Part shown: in pieces, positions 1-7,849 of the stretch | How the letters are laid out: every line of letters starts with the position of its first letter | Numbering within the stretch: the stretch's first letter is position 1 | Origin: Deltaproteobacteria bacterium | GTDB lineage: Bacteria; Myxococcota_A; UBA9160; UBA4427 | Reading direction: 5' to 3' | Length of the DNA: 64,000 nt | Assembly: GCA_002719955.1 (NCBI GenBank) | Contig: PBFW01000071.1 | Coordinates: forward strand, 62,001-126,000 | Position numbers and translations under genes: made by a program | The notes under the pieces: generated by a model | The model's input: only the letters and a program-made list of their open reading frames with translations | The model's database searches: none | Told to the model about the DNA's origin: nothing

Positions 1-1
1 T

Positions 2-1108
2 CCCCAGACAGGCGTTCCAGACTCGGTCGTCACGCGTCAGGGCAATGACCGCGTGCTGGTGCAGATCCCGGGCGAACAGATCGACCGTTTGCGCGCGCGC
101 GCCCTGGTCGAGACCACCGGCTTTCTCGAGTTCAAGATCGTGGTCGATTCGGACAACTCCGAAGAGGCGCTGCGCGCACGCTATCCCGATGGCATCGGAG
201 CGGATCGGGCGATCGTTCCCCAGATCGACCCGGAAACGGATGCGGTCATCGCGGTCTTCCTCGTTCCCCGGGTCGCGGATATTACCGGCGATTACCTCGA
301 GGATGCACGCCTACAATTCGATCAACAGCAGCGCCCGGTCGTCGAGTTTCGCTTCAACCCGGCGGGCGGTGAGATCTTCGGCGAATTGACCGCTGCGAGT
401 ATCGGGAAGCCGCTCGCTATCATCCTCGACGAGGAGGTCTATAGCGCGCCGAATATCCAAGGCCGGATCTCCACTCGTGGCCAGATCACAGGCAACTATA
501 CTTCGGAGGAAGCGGCCAATCTCGCCGTGATTCTGCGCGCCGGATCGCTTTCGGTTCCGGTCGTCATCGAAGAGGAGCGTACGGTCGGGCCCGGTCTCGG
601 GCAGGACTCGATCGAAAGCGGTGCGCGCGCTTGCCTGATCGGCTTGGTCATCGTGCTTGCCTTCGCCATTGCCTACTACCGATTATCCGGGGGGTTTGCG
701 GCGTTCGCGCTGCTGGCGAACCTGGTCTTCCTGGTCGGTCTGATGTCGGTCTTCGAAGCGACGCTCACGTTGCCGGGAATCGCGGGGCTCGTACTCACGG
801 TCGGGATGGCGGTCGATGCCAACGTGATCATCTTCGAGCGAATCCGTGAAGAGTTGAGATCGGGCAAGGCCGTTCGGGCGGCGATTGCGACCGGTTTCAG
901 CAAGGCAACGCTGACGGTGCTCGACGCGAATCTGACGACGCTCTTTACGGCGGTGATTCTCTTCGAGTTCGGCACCGGACCGATCAAGGGGTTTGCGGTC
1001 ACCCTCAGTGTGGGCATCGTGACCAGCGTCTTTGCTGCGCTCGTCGTGACGCGACTGCTCTTTCAGCTCTATCCCGGCAACCGCAACGTTTCTTCTCTGT
1101 CGATCTGA
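2..1108 (+). CDS. secD: Protein translocase subunit SecD (C-terminal part, 5' truncated by window edge)
   Basis: This is the membrane-embedded part of SecD, which works with SecF and YajC to drive late stages of Sec-dependent export using the proton gradient. The reading frame is open from base 2, so the start lies outside the window; 368 residues are visible. The first part is the periplasmic P1 region, including IPGEQIDRLRARALVETTGF and a later LDEEVYSAPNIQGRIS segment typical of SecD. From about residue 205 there are six hydrophobic helices, with the RND-type signature GMAVDANVIIFERIREE in the middle. secF follows after 56 bp on the same strand, the usual order. Identity is secure; only the N-terminus is missing. 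Confidence 0.96.
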   Translation, partial: PQTGVPDSVVTRQGNDRVLVQIPGEQIDRLRARALVETTGFLEFKIVVDSDNSEEALRARYPDGIGADRAIVPQIDPETDAVIAVFLVPRVADITGDYLEDARLQFDQQQRPVVEFRFNPAGGEIFGELTAASIGKPLAIILDEEVYSAPNIQGRISTRGQITGNYTSEEAANLAVILRAGSLSVPVVIEEERTVGPGLGQDSIESGARACLIGLVIVLAFAIAYYRLSGGFAAFALLANLVFLVGLMSVFEATLTLPGIAGLVLTVGMAVDANVIIFERIREELRSGKAVRAAIATGFSKATLTVLDANLTTLFTAVILFEFGTGPIKGFAVTLSVGIVTSVFAALVVTRLLFQLYPGNRNVSSLSI

Positions 1109-1164
1109 TCGCGGATCGACCGACCCTGAACCGCTCCAATCGCAAAGCCATCTAGGAGAATCCC

Positions 1165-2166
1165 GTGCCCTTCGAACTCGTTCCCCCCGGCACGAATATC
1201 AACTTTCTCGGCCAGCGCCGAGTCAGCCTGGCGATTTCGGTCGGGCTGATCGTGCTCAGCGCGATCTTCGCTCTGCCCTCGATGAACGGCATCAAGGTCG
1301 GATTGGATTTTGCCGGCGGGACCGAAGTGCAGCTTCTCTTCGGGGAGGGCACGTCGGTCGACGAATCCGCGCTTCGGGAAGTGGCGCGGGCGGCGGGTTT
1401 CGTGGATGCGTCGGTCGTTCGCTTCGGCGAGGTCGAGGAACGCGAATTTCTGATCAAGTTCACCGATGCCTCGGGTGTGGCGCCACCGGACGAAGAGATC
1501 CCGGACGGACTCGCCGCCAACACCCAGGTGATGTTGCTCGAAGCTGCCATCCAGGGTGCCCTCGGTGATTTCACGGAGCAGCGTGTCGAATTCGTCGGTG
1601 CGCGGGTGGGCGCCGAATTGCGCGAAGACGGAACGAAGGCGCTGCTCTATTCGGCGATCGCGATTCTGGCCTACGTGGCCTTTCGCTTCAGTTCCCGCTT
1701 CGCACCGGGGGCGGTCGTCGCGGTCGTTCACGATCTCACCATCACCGCCGGAATTCTCGTCATGATGGGCGAAGAATTCGACCTGCAGATCCTGGCGGCG
1801 ATGCTCGCGATCCTCGGGTATAGCCTGAACGACACGATCATCATATACGATCGGATTCGTGAGAATATGCAGCTGCACACGGCGGTCGATCTGGAAGACG
1901 TCCTGAACACGAGCGTGAACCAGACGCTCTCGCGGACGGTGCTCACGTCGCTGACCACCACGCTGGCGTTGCTCTCGCTCTATTTTCTGGGCGGGGAAGT
2001 GATTCAGCCTTTCGCGAAGACGATGCTGATCGGGGTGATCGTCGGGACCTACTCGTCGGTCTTCATCGCTTCGCCGTTGCTGCTCTTCCTGGAGCGGCGC
2101 TATGGCGACAGGGACAAGCAGGACGGTCGCAAGGGCACGGGCGTGAACAAGGCCGTTCGGGCGTAG
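1165..2166 (+). CDS. secF: Protein translocase subunit SecF
   Basis: SecF pairs with SecD in the inner-membrane SecDF complex that assists protein export. The protein is 333 aa, normal for the family. An N-terminal helix (about residues 18-36) is followed by the SecF hallmark GLDFAGGTEVQ, a periplasmic domain, and five more membrane helices carrying LGYSLNDTIIIYDRIREN. The GTG start is supported by an AGGAGA ribosome-binding site at 1154-1159. It lies 56 bp after secD, so the two are probably co-transcribed. The tail is charged (Lys/Arg-rich), as expected for the cytoplasmic end. A 9-bp inverted repeat straddles its stop codon. Confidence 0.96.
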   Translation: MPFELVPPGTNINFLGQRRVSLAISVGLIVLSAIFALPSMNGIKVGLDFAGGTEVQLLFGEGTSVDESALREVARAAGFVDASVVRFGEVEEREFLIKFTDASGVAPPDEEIPDGLAANTQVMLLEAAIQGALGDFTEQRVEFVGARVGAELREDGTKALLYSAIAILAYVAFRFSSRFAPGAVVAVVHDLTITAGILVMMGEEFDLQILAAMLAILGYSLNDTIIIYDRIRENMQLHTAVDLEDVLNTSVNQTLSRTVLTSLTTTLALLSLYFLGGEVIQPFAKTMLIGVIVGTYSSVFIASPLLLFLERRYGDRDKQDGRKGTGVNKAVRA

Positions 2167-2176
2167 GCGCCCGAAC
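2155..2176. terminator. Inverted repeat spanning the secF stop codon; possible weak terminator
   Basis: A perfect 9-bp stem (gttcgggcg / cgcccgaac) with a 4-nt loop contains the TAG stop of secF. It sits in the short gap between convergent secF and the bactofilin gene, where a bidirectional terminator would be useful. There is no T-tract on either side, so intrinsic termination is uncertain. Confidence 0.25.
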
Positions 2177-2212
2177 CGGCGTTGCTCGATTCCCCGGGCC
2201 AGCCTTCGGAGG

Positions 2213-2875
2213 TCAGGCGCTCTTCAGCGCCTCCCCGGGCGGGGCCGCGGGCGCCGCTGCAACGGGCTTCTTGACGTCGGCCACGCTCGTCGCGGACATA
2301 TCGATGCTGCCGTTGAGCACCGCGCCTTCCTGCACGTTCAAGCGGGGGGCCTTCAGATCACCCGTGACGACGCCCGTGGCCTGGATCTCGATGCGCTCGC
2401 TCGCGATGAGATCGCCGATCACCTGGCCGATCACGATGACCGATTTTGCGTGCACCTCGGCCCTGAGCCGGCCATTCGCGCCGATCGTGAGTTGGTGATT
2501 TGCGAGTTGGACGACGCCGTCGACCTGGCCCTCGATCTCGAGGTCCTCGTCGCCCGTCAGTTCACCCTTGAATACGATCGACTGACCAATCGTGGCCATG
2601 CGCCTGTCTCCCTCCGAGCCGTTGCTCGTGCCCTTCGTTTGTGTCCCGGTCTGTCCGGGGGCGGATCCATCTTCTGCCGTTGCCTGCGCTCTCGATCCGC
2701 TTCCCCTCGATCCCGACGAGGTAGAAGCACTCGTGTCGGATAAAGAGCCCGGGTGGGTCGGCAAAGATTCCGGCCGACCTCCGGTTTTTTTATCCCGGTC
2801 GGCTGCGGCTGTAGATTCATGATCGGGCCGATATGAGGTATTACCCCCACGATCCCTCGTACTGAAAAGCCCCAC
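2213..2875 (-). CDS. Bactofilin family polymer-forming cytoskeletal protein
   Basis: Bactofilins polymerise without nucleotide into beta-helical filaments that scaffold cell-wall enzymes, stalks or chromosome-segregation factors. The 220-aa protein has a long disordered Ser/Gly/Thr-rich N-terminus (about 1-90), then the bactofilin core (about 92-190). The core has regularly spaced short repeats, for example GELTGDEDLEIEGQVDGVV, IGANGRLRAEVHAKSVIVIG and GVVTGDLKAPRLNVQEGA. The tail is Ala/Pro-rich. The GTG start at 2875 has an excellent GGAGGAG site five bases upstream. A shorter start at the internal Met beginning MATIGQSIVFKG is possible and would remove the disordered arm. The gene converges on secF. 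Which of the many bactofilin roles applies cannot be told. Confidence 0.9.
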   Translation of the reverse strand: MGLFSTRDRGGNTSYRPDHESTAAADRDKKTGGRPESLPTHPGSLSDTSASTSSGSRGSGSRAQATAEDGSAPGQTGTQTKGTSNGSEGDRRMATIGQSIVFKGELTGDEDLEIEGQVDGVVQLANHQLTIGANGRLRAEVHAKSVIVIGQVIGDLIASERIEIQATGVVTGDLKAPRLNVQEGAVLNGSIDMSATSVADVKKPVAAAPAAPPGEALKSA

Positions 2876-3415
2876 GAGTTCTCCTCCGAACGCTTGGGTC
2901 CCGGTTCATCCCGGGATCAGGCGGCGGAGCTTAACGCATCCCGCCCCTGCGCAGGTAGCTCAGGAAAACCCCGATCGTCCTTCCATTTCCTCTCCCACGT
3001 CGGTGGCCCTCATCACCGCGGCTCGAGTCTGATGCAGTCTTGTTCTCGTTCCACACTTTGTCCGATTTACCCTCGGGCTGTAGAACTTCAACCAGGCTAG
3101 AAGACACCCGCCGGCCGGATGTCGTCGATCGAGGACATTCGCGGGGTGCTCGGGTGAGGCGGAGGGCGGGTATTCACGCGAAGACGATTTCGCCTTCTCC
3201 GGTTGCACCGGAGAAGGCACCCGAGCATCATCCCGCCCGCGCCCCCGAACAGAGAGCGGAAGCTCCACTCGCATTGCAAGCTGAATGGCTCGCGAGCGGG
3301 CCATCGCTCGACTCGGCTTCGTCGCGCCGCGTCGACGCGAGAGCCGGTCAGTTCGTCCCGCTCGATCGGGGCGGGGCTGCAAGGGCTTGGATAGTATCCC
3401 GGCCGGAGGAATTTC
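2876..3415. other. 540-bp intergenic region between divergent bactofilin and tolC-like genes
   Basis: No open frame here has family resemblance or a convincing start; all the long frames run into the tolC-like gene on a wrong frame. The region must hold promoters for both divergent genes. The only clear structure is the 12-bp hairpin at 3192-3218. Confidence 0.5.
3192..3218. repeat. Perfect 12-bp inverted repeat with 3-nt loop
   Basis: gccttctccggt and accggagaaggc flank a tgc loop. The stem is perfect and stable, about 200 bp before the tolC-like start. It lacks a T-run, so it is not a standard terminator. It could be an operator or an RNA element in the 5' leader. Confidence 0.5.
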
Positions 3416-5173
3416 ATGACACGTGTAGGGTCCGTTCTCGTGGCCAAGCGTTTGTTTGTCAGTCGGGAGGACCTCGCCGGGTTCGCTTTTTGGGCGGCCG
3501 CGACTTCCGTCTTGGGATCGAGATGGGGGCTGACGGCACTTGTGGCTTCGGTGTTCCTGTTTGCGTTCTCCACACCGGCCGCCGAGCCGGAGGAGGCGCT
3601 CTATGTCTCCCAGGTCGCGGCGGCGACGACGGGCGATCTCGCGCCGGATGCAGAGATCGTTCGGGCTGGGCGGCCGCTGGGGATCGACGAGGCCGTGGCT
3701 CTCTCGATCCAGAATAATCTCGAGGTCGAGGTCGAGCGGTTTGCACCAATGATCGCTGAGACCGACAAGGACGGAGCCTGGGGAGCCTACGATCCGACGA
3801 TTTCCGCCGACATGAAATACGACGTCGTGAAATCGCCCAATACGTTCTCGCTCAACACCGCCTCTGCCAATCGGGATCGAAAAAAAGGCGGCGGTGTCGG
3901 AGTCGATCAACTGATTCCCTATCTGGGCGCCAGCCTTGGACTGAGATACGACGCCGCTTCGACCTCGACGCGGAACACCCTGCAGCGTCGAGACGAACAA
4001 TACGACGCGAGCTTTTTCCTCACCGCCAAGGTTCCGTTGGCGCGGGGACTCATCTGGAACGACGCTTGGACCAACGTCAAGGTGGCTGGCCTGGCCTATT
4101 CATCGTCGCGTGAGGGATTTCGGGCTGCGTTGATGGATACCGTGCAGACGACGGTCGACGCTTATTGGAATCTCGTCGCTGCGAGGGATCAGGTCGGTGT
4201 TGCACAGAAGAGTCTGGAGACGGCGCGCGCGTTGCTGGACCAGACGACGACTCAATACGAGGTTGGTGTCATCTCTCGCGTCGAAGTCGTCGAGGCCGAA
4301 GCCGGCGTGGCCGACCGAGAATTCGACGTGATTCGAAATGCGAATGTCTATCGCAATGCGCAGGACCAGCTGATCGATTTCGTGCTGGGGCGTGAACTGT
4401 CGGCGATGACCGAACTCCAATTTGCACCCTCAGAAGATCCGGCGGCCTTCGAGTCGCGCTCGGTGAACGTCGCTCAGGCGGTCGCACAGGCCTTTCAGAA
4501 TCGCCCGGAGCTGCAACAGGTGAGTCGAGACATCGATCAGGAGGAAGTCAATCTCAAGTTCGCGAAGAATCAACGACTCCCGAGATTGGATGCCGAGGTG
4601 CGTTTCGGGTACGTGGGCGTGTCGGGCGAGGGAAATGTTGGTGTCACAGACCTGACCAACCCGATGGGGCCACCCCTGCCGCCCGCCAGCAATATTCCCT
4701 TCGATCAGGCCGACGACGATTTCTTTACGAGCGACGGTTCGGAAAATCTCCGCGTGACTGGCACGTTCTCGATCCCCTTTCCCAATACCACCGCGCGAAA
4801 GCGGGTCGTCAAGAGTGAACTCGAGCTCCGGCGCGCACGCACGCGCCGAGCACGACTCGAACAGACGATCATCCTCGAGGTTCGGAGCTCGGCGCGGACG
4901 CTTCTCGCCTCGGCACAGGGGATCGAAGCTGCCGAGCGGCGTCGACTCGCCGCCGCCGAACAGCTCCGCGCCGAGCGGATTCGATTGGAGCATGGTGAGT
5001 CGACCCCATTCGAAGTGCTCCAGCGTGAGAGTGATCTCGTCGAGGCGGAGAGCCAGAAGATCACTGCCCTGCAGACCTACCGTTCGGCCGAGGTCGCTCT
5101 CGAGCGGGCGCAGGGGACGATTCTCGACTTCCACGGTGTTGTCCTCGACGTTGCCACGCGCCCGACGCGTTAG
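3416..5173 (+). CDS. TolC-family outer-membrane efflux protein
   Basis: The protein is predicted to form the outer-membrane/periplasmic channel of a type I secretion or efflux system. It is 585 aa, longer than typical TolC (about 450-500). A signal-like hydrophobic stretch lies at about residues 40-55, after an unusually long N-terminus. The body has the two-fold TolC/OEP pattern: long amphipathic helices such as NLVAARDQVGVAQKSLETAR and IEAAERRRLAAAEQLRAERI, and beta strands in between. Low-complexity loops (for example PMGPPLPPASNIPFDQADDD) lie in the second half. The start at 3416 is supported by GGAGGA just upstream. No membrane-fusion or pump gene is adjacent; ispD follows after 2 bp. 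A partner must be elsewhere. Confidence 0.85.
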   Translation: MTRVGSVLVAKRLFVSREDLAGFAFWAAATSVLGSRWGLTALVASVFLFAFSTPAAEPEEALYVSQVAAATTGDLAPDAEIVRAGRPLGIDEAVALSIQNNLEVEVERFAPMIAETDKDGAWGAYDPTISADMKYDVVKSPNTFSLNTASANRDRKKGGGVGVDQLIPYLGASLGLRYDAASTSTRNTLQRRDEQYDASFFLTAKVPLARGLIWNDAWTNVKVAGLAYSSSREGFRAALMDTVQTTVDAYWNLVAARDQVGVAQKSLETARALLDQTTTQYEVGVISRVEVVEAEAGVADREFDVIRNANVYRNAQDQLIDFVLGRELSAMTELQFAPSEDPAAFESRSVNVAQAVAQAFQNRPELQQVSRDIDQEEVNLKFAKNQRLPRLDAEVRFGYVGVSGEGNVGVTDLTNPMGPPLPPASNIPFDQADDDFFTSDGSENLRVTGTFSIPFPNTTARKRVVKSELELRRARTRRARLEQTIILEVRSSARTLLASAQGIEAAERRRLAAAEQLRAERIRLEHGESTPFEVLQRESDLVEAESQKITALQTYRSAEVALERAQGTILDFHGVVLDVATRPTR

Positions 5174-5175
5174 GC

Positions 5176-5886
5176 ATGCCCGCCCCGACGTCCATCGCAG
5201 CATTGGTGCTCGGAGCGGGTCGGGGCGAACGACTGGGGCATGCCCTTCCCAAGGCTTTCGTCCCCTTGGCGGGGCGCACCCTGATCGAGCGATCGATACG
5301 TGCGCTCTCGGACTCGGGCGCGTTCTGTCGGATCCAACCCGTTCTGGCCGAGAGCGAATTTGAACGCTTCGATCGGCTCGGGCTCGTGGCTTCGGTCGAG
5401 GGTGTGGTGGCTCCCGTCGAGGGGGGGAAGGAGCGTCAGGATTCGATGTGGGCCGGATTGGCGGTGCTTCCGGGCGAGATCGAGTTCGTGGCGGTTCACG
5501 ACGCGGCGCGCTGCCTCGTTTCGGAAGGGGATCTGCGGGCCGTGGTCGTGGCGGCTCAGGAGGAGGGGGCCGCCATTCTCGCCGAGCGCTCGCGCGATAC
5601 CCTCAAGCGGGTCGCGGGCGGTCGGGTCGTCGAGACATCGGCGCGAGAGGAATATTGGGCGGCCCAGACGCCCCAGGTCGTGCGGCGGGACTGGCTTGTG
5701 AAAGCCGTGGAGGCGGCAGTGAAGGCCGGTCGGTCGGCCACCGACGATGCGCAATTGGTCGAGTGGATGGGGCATCCGGTCCGTGTCGTCGAGGCGAGGT
5801 CGCCGAATCCGAAGATCACCCGGGCAGAGGATCTGCTCCTGGCGGAGGCGCTTCTCGGCGGAGCGAGCGGGGCGGGGGACGATTGA
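5176..5886 (+). CDS. ispD: 2-C-methyl-D-erythritol 4-phosphate cytidylyltransferase
   Basis: IspD transfers CMP from CTP to MEP in the non-mevalonate isoprenoid pathway. At 236 aa it has normal length. The nucleotide-binding loop LGAGRGERLGHALPKAF, the GGKERQDSMWAGL segment, the substrate motif VHDAARCLV and the TDDAQLVEWMG region are all in the right order. VHDAARC has Cys where Pro is usual. The start lies 2 bp after the tolC-like stop, and ispF begins 1 bp after its stop, so it is translated in a tight run. Adjacent ispD and ispF are common in bacteria and support the assignment. Confidence 0.95.
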   Translation: MPAPTSIAALVLGAGRGERLGHALPKAFVPLAGRTLIERSIRALSDSGAFCRIQPVLAESEFERFDRLGLVASVEGVVAPVEGGKERQDSMWAGLAVLPGEIEFVAVHDAARCLVSEGDLRAVVVAAQEEGAAILAERSRDTLKRVAGGRVVETSAREEYWAAQTPQVVRRDWLVKAVEAAVKAGRSATDDAQLVEWMGHPVRVVEARSPNPKITRAEDLLLAEALLGGASGAGDD

Positions 5887-5887
5887 A

Positions 5888-6382
5888 ATGAGAATCGGGC
5901 AGGGCTTCGACGTGCATCAACTGGTTCCGGGCCTTCGCCTAGTGCTCGGTGGGATCGAGATTCCCCACGACAAGGGGCTCGAGGGCCATTCCGACGGCGA
6001 CGCATTGCTGCACGCGGTCGCGGACGCGATCCTGGGAGCGATCGGTGCGGGGGATCTCGGCCGGCATTTCCCGTCGAGCGACGAACGCTGGCGGGGCGTT
6101 GCGAGTGACGAGATCCTCTCGCGGGTCGTGCACCTCATGGATGAGGCGGGCGATCGCGTCCGGAACGTAGATGCGACGATCGTGGCGCAGGCACCGCGGT
6201 TGTCGCCCTTCCAGGAGGCGATGCACGAGAATCTGGCGGGGTTGCTCGAGGTGGCCCCCGAGCGGGTCAACGTGAAGGTGACGAGTACGGATCACCTCGG
6301 TGCGATCGGACGCGGGGAGGGGATCGCCGCGATGGCGGTCGTCCTGCTCGAGCGACGGGAAGAGGAGGAGACCGGGGCGTGA
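5888..6382 (+). CDS. ispF: 2-C-methyl-D-erythritol 2,4-cyclodiphosphate synthase
   Basis: IspF cyclises CDP-ME 2-phosphate to MEcPP in the MEP pathway, as a zinc-dependent trimer. The 164-aa protein shows the metal-binding GFDVH near the N-terminus, HSDGDALLHAVADAILGAIG, GDLGRHFP, NVDATIVAQAPRL and the C-terminal GRGEGIAAMAV. These are all the standard blocks. The start ATG at 5888 gives the canonical MRIGQGFDVH opening; a longer frame upstream reads through ispD out of frame and is not used. The stop overlaps the GTG of cysS by 3 bp, implying translational coupling. Confidence 0.96.
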   Translation: MRIGQGFDVHQLVPGLRLVLGGIEIPHDKGLEGHSDGDALLHAVADAILGAIGAGDLGRHFPSSDERWRGVASDEILSRVVHLMDEAGDRVRNVDATIVAQAPRLSPFQEAMHENLAGLLEVAPERVNVKVTSTDHLGAIGRGEGIAAMAVVLLERREEEETGA

Positions 6383-7821
6383 GCCAGATCGAGTTCTACG
6401 ACACACGTAGCCGTTCGCAACGGCCCTTCGAACCCTTGAGGCCCGGGAAGGTGGGGATCTATAGCTGTGGCCCGACCGTCTACGCGGAGCAGCACGTTGG
6501 CAATCTGCGCTCGCGCCTCTTCTCCGACCTGTTGAAGCGCTTTCTCACGAGCGAGGGCCTCGAGGTCACCCACGTCATCAACATCACCGATGTCGGCCAT
6601 CTCGTCTCCGATGCCGACGAGGGCGAGGACAAGATGGAGGCCGCCGCCCGGCGGGCCGGACGGACCGCGGCCGAGATCGCCGAGCACTACACCGAGCTCT
6701 GGCGCAAGGACGGCGAAGCGGTCAACTGCCTTCCGCCCGAGCACAACCCCATGGCGACCGAACATATCCCGGACCAGATCGTGCTCGCTCAGAGGCTCGA
6801 GGCGGGTGGCTTTCTCTATTCGATCGCCGACGGCGTCTATTTCGACACCCGTCGCTTCCCGCGTTACGCGGAGCTCGCCGGTCTCGATCTCGAGGGTCAG
6901 TCCGAGGGGGCGCGCATCGGTGTCACGCAGGGAAAGAAGAACCCGGCGGATTTCGCCGTCTGGAAATTCCCCGAAGAGGGCGTCCAGCGTCTCCAGGAAT
7001 GGGATTCACCCTGGGGTCGGGGCTTTCCCGGTTGGCATCTCGAGTGCTCGGCCATGAGCGTTCGCTATCTGGGTGAGCAGTTCGATATCCACACCGGCGG
7101 GATCGACCTGGCGACCGTCCACCACACGAACGAAGTCGCCCAGAGTGAATGTGGTTTCGGGGTCCATCCCTGGGTCGGATTCTGGATGCATAATGAGTTT
7201 CTCGCCCTGCAAGGATCGGGCGGGGAGGGTGCCGGCGACGAGAAGATGTCCAAGTCGAAGGGCAACGTGAAGACGCTGTCCGACCTGATCGATCGCGGCA
7301 TCGACCCGATCGCCTTCCGGTATTTCTTTCTACAAGCGCATTATCGTCAGCAACAGACCTTCAGCGATGAAGCGATCCAGGCCGCGGCGACGGGCTATCG
7401 AAGGCTGCAGAAAATCGCGGCGGCCCTCGAAGAGGTCGAAGGCGAGGGGGATGCCGCAATACAGGCCCCTTTTGCCGGACGATTCCGCGAGGCCCTCGCG
7501 GACGATCTGAACGCGCCACGCGCGATGGCAGTCGTGTGGGAGGTAGCGCGCAGCGATGAACTCGCCGACGTCGACCGTCGGGATCTGCTTCGCCGCTTCG
7601 ATTCCGTCCTCGGCCTCCGCCTGGGGGAGGCGTTGACCGAGTCCGCGGCCGATCAGGGGGAGCGGGATCCGCGCATCGACGGCCTGCTCGCGGACCGCCA
7701 GGCCGCCCGCGAAGGGAAGGATTGGGCGACGGCGGACCGGATTCGGGACGAACTCGCCGCCGAGGGGGTCGAGGTCGTGGACGCACCCAGCGGGTCGAGC
7801 TGGCGGCGCACAGGCGAGTGA
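6379..7821 (+). CDS. cysS: Cysteine--tRNA ligase
   Basis: CysRS charges tRNA-Cys. At 480 aa it is of normal class I length. The N-terminal motif is CGPTVYAEQHVGNLRS, so the HIGH box reads HVGN, a variant also found in other CysRS. The KMSKS loop is present (EKMSKSKGN). Zinc ligands are visible: Cys in CGPTVY, WHLECSAMS, and the His/Glu of HHTNEVAQSE. The C-terminal helical domain ends with the DRIRDELAAEGVEV-type segment. The GTG start overlaps the ispF stop, and the ispDF-cysS arrangement suggests one operon. Confidence 0.97.
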   Translation: MSQIEFYDTRSRSQRPFEPLRPGKVGIYSCGPTVYAEQHVGNLRSRLFSDLLKRFLTSEGLEVTHVINITDVGHLVSDADEGEDKMEAAARRAGRTAAEIAEHYTELWRKDGEAVNCLPPEHNPMATEHIPDQIVLAQRLEAGGFLYSIADGVYFDTRRFPRYAELAGLDLEGQSEGARIGVTQGKKNPADFAVWKFPEEGVQRLQEWDSPWGRGFPGWHLECSAMSVRYLGEQFDIHTGGIDLATVHHTNEVAQSECGFGVHPWVGFWMHNEFLALQGSGGEGAGDEKMSKSKGNVKTLSDLIDRGIDPIAFRYFFLQAHYRQQQTFSDEAIQAAATGYRRLQKIAAALEEVEGEGDAAIQAPFAGRFREALADDLNAPRAMAVVWEVARSDELADVDRRDLLRRFDSVLGLRLGEALTESAADQGERDPRIDGLLADRQAAREGKDWATADRIRDELAAEGVEVVDAPSGSSWRRTGE

Positions 7822-7849
7822 ATCCCAGCCCGCCCTATACTCGCTCTCC

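Noticed and set aside
2960..4000. 346-codon minus frame across the leader and start of the tolC-like gene
   Set aside because: Arg/Pro/Ser-rich text without domain features, overlapping a well-supported gene on the other strand.
6379..7821. HVGN in place of HIGH in cysS as a sign of inactivation
   Set aside because: HIGN/HVGN variants occur in functional CysRS, and all other motifs are intact.
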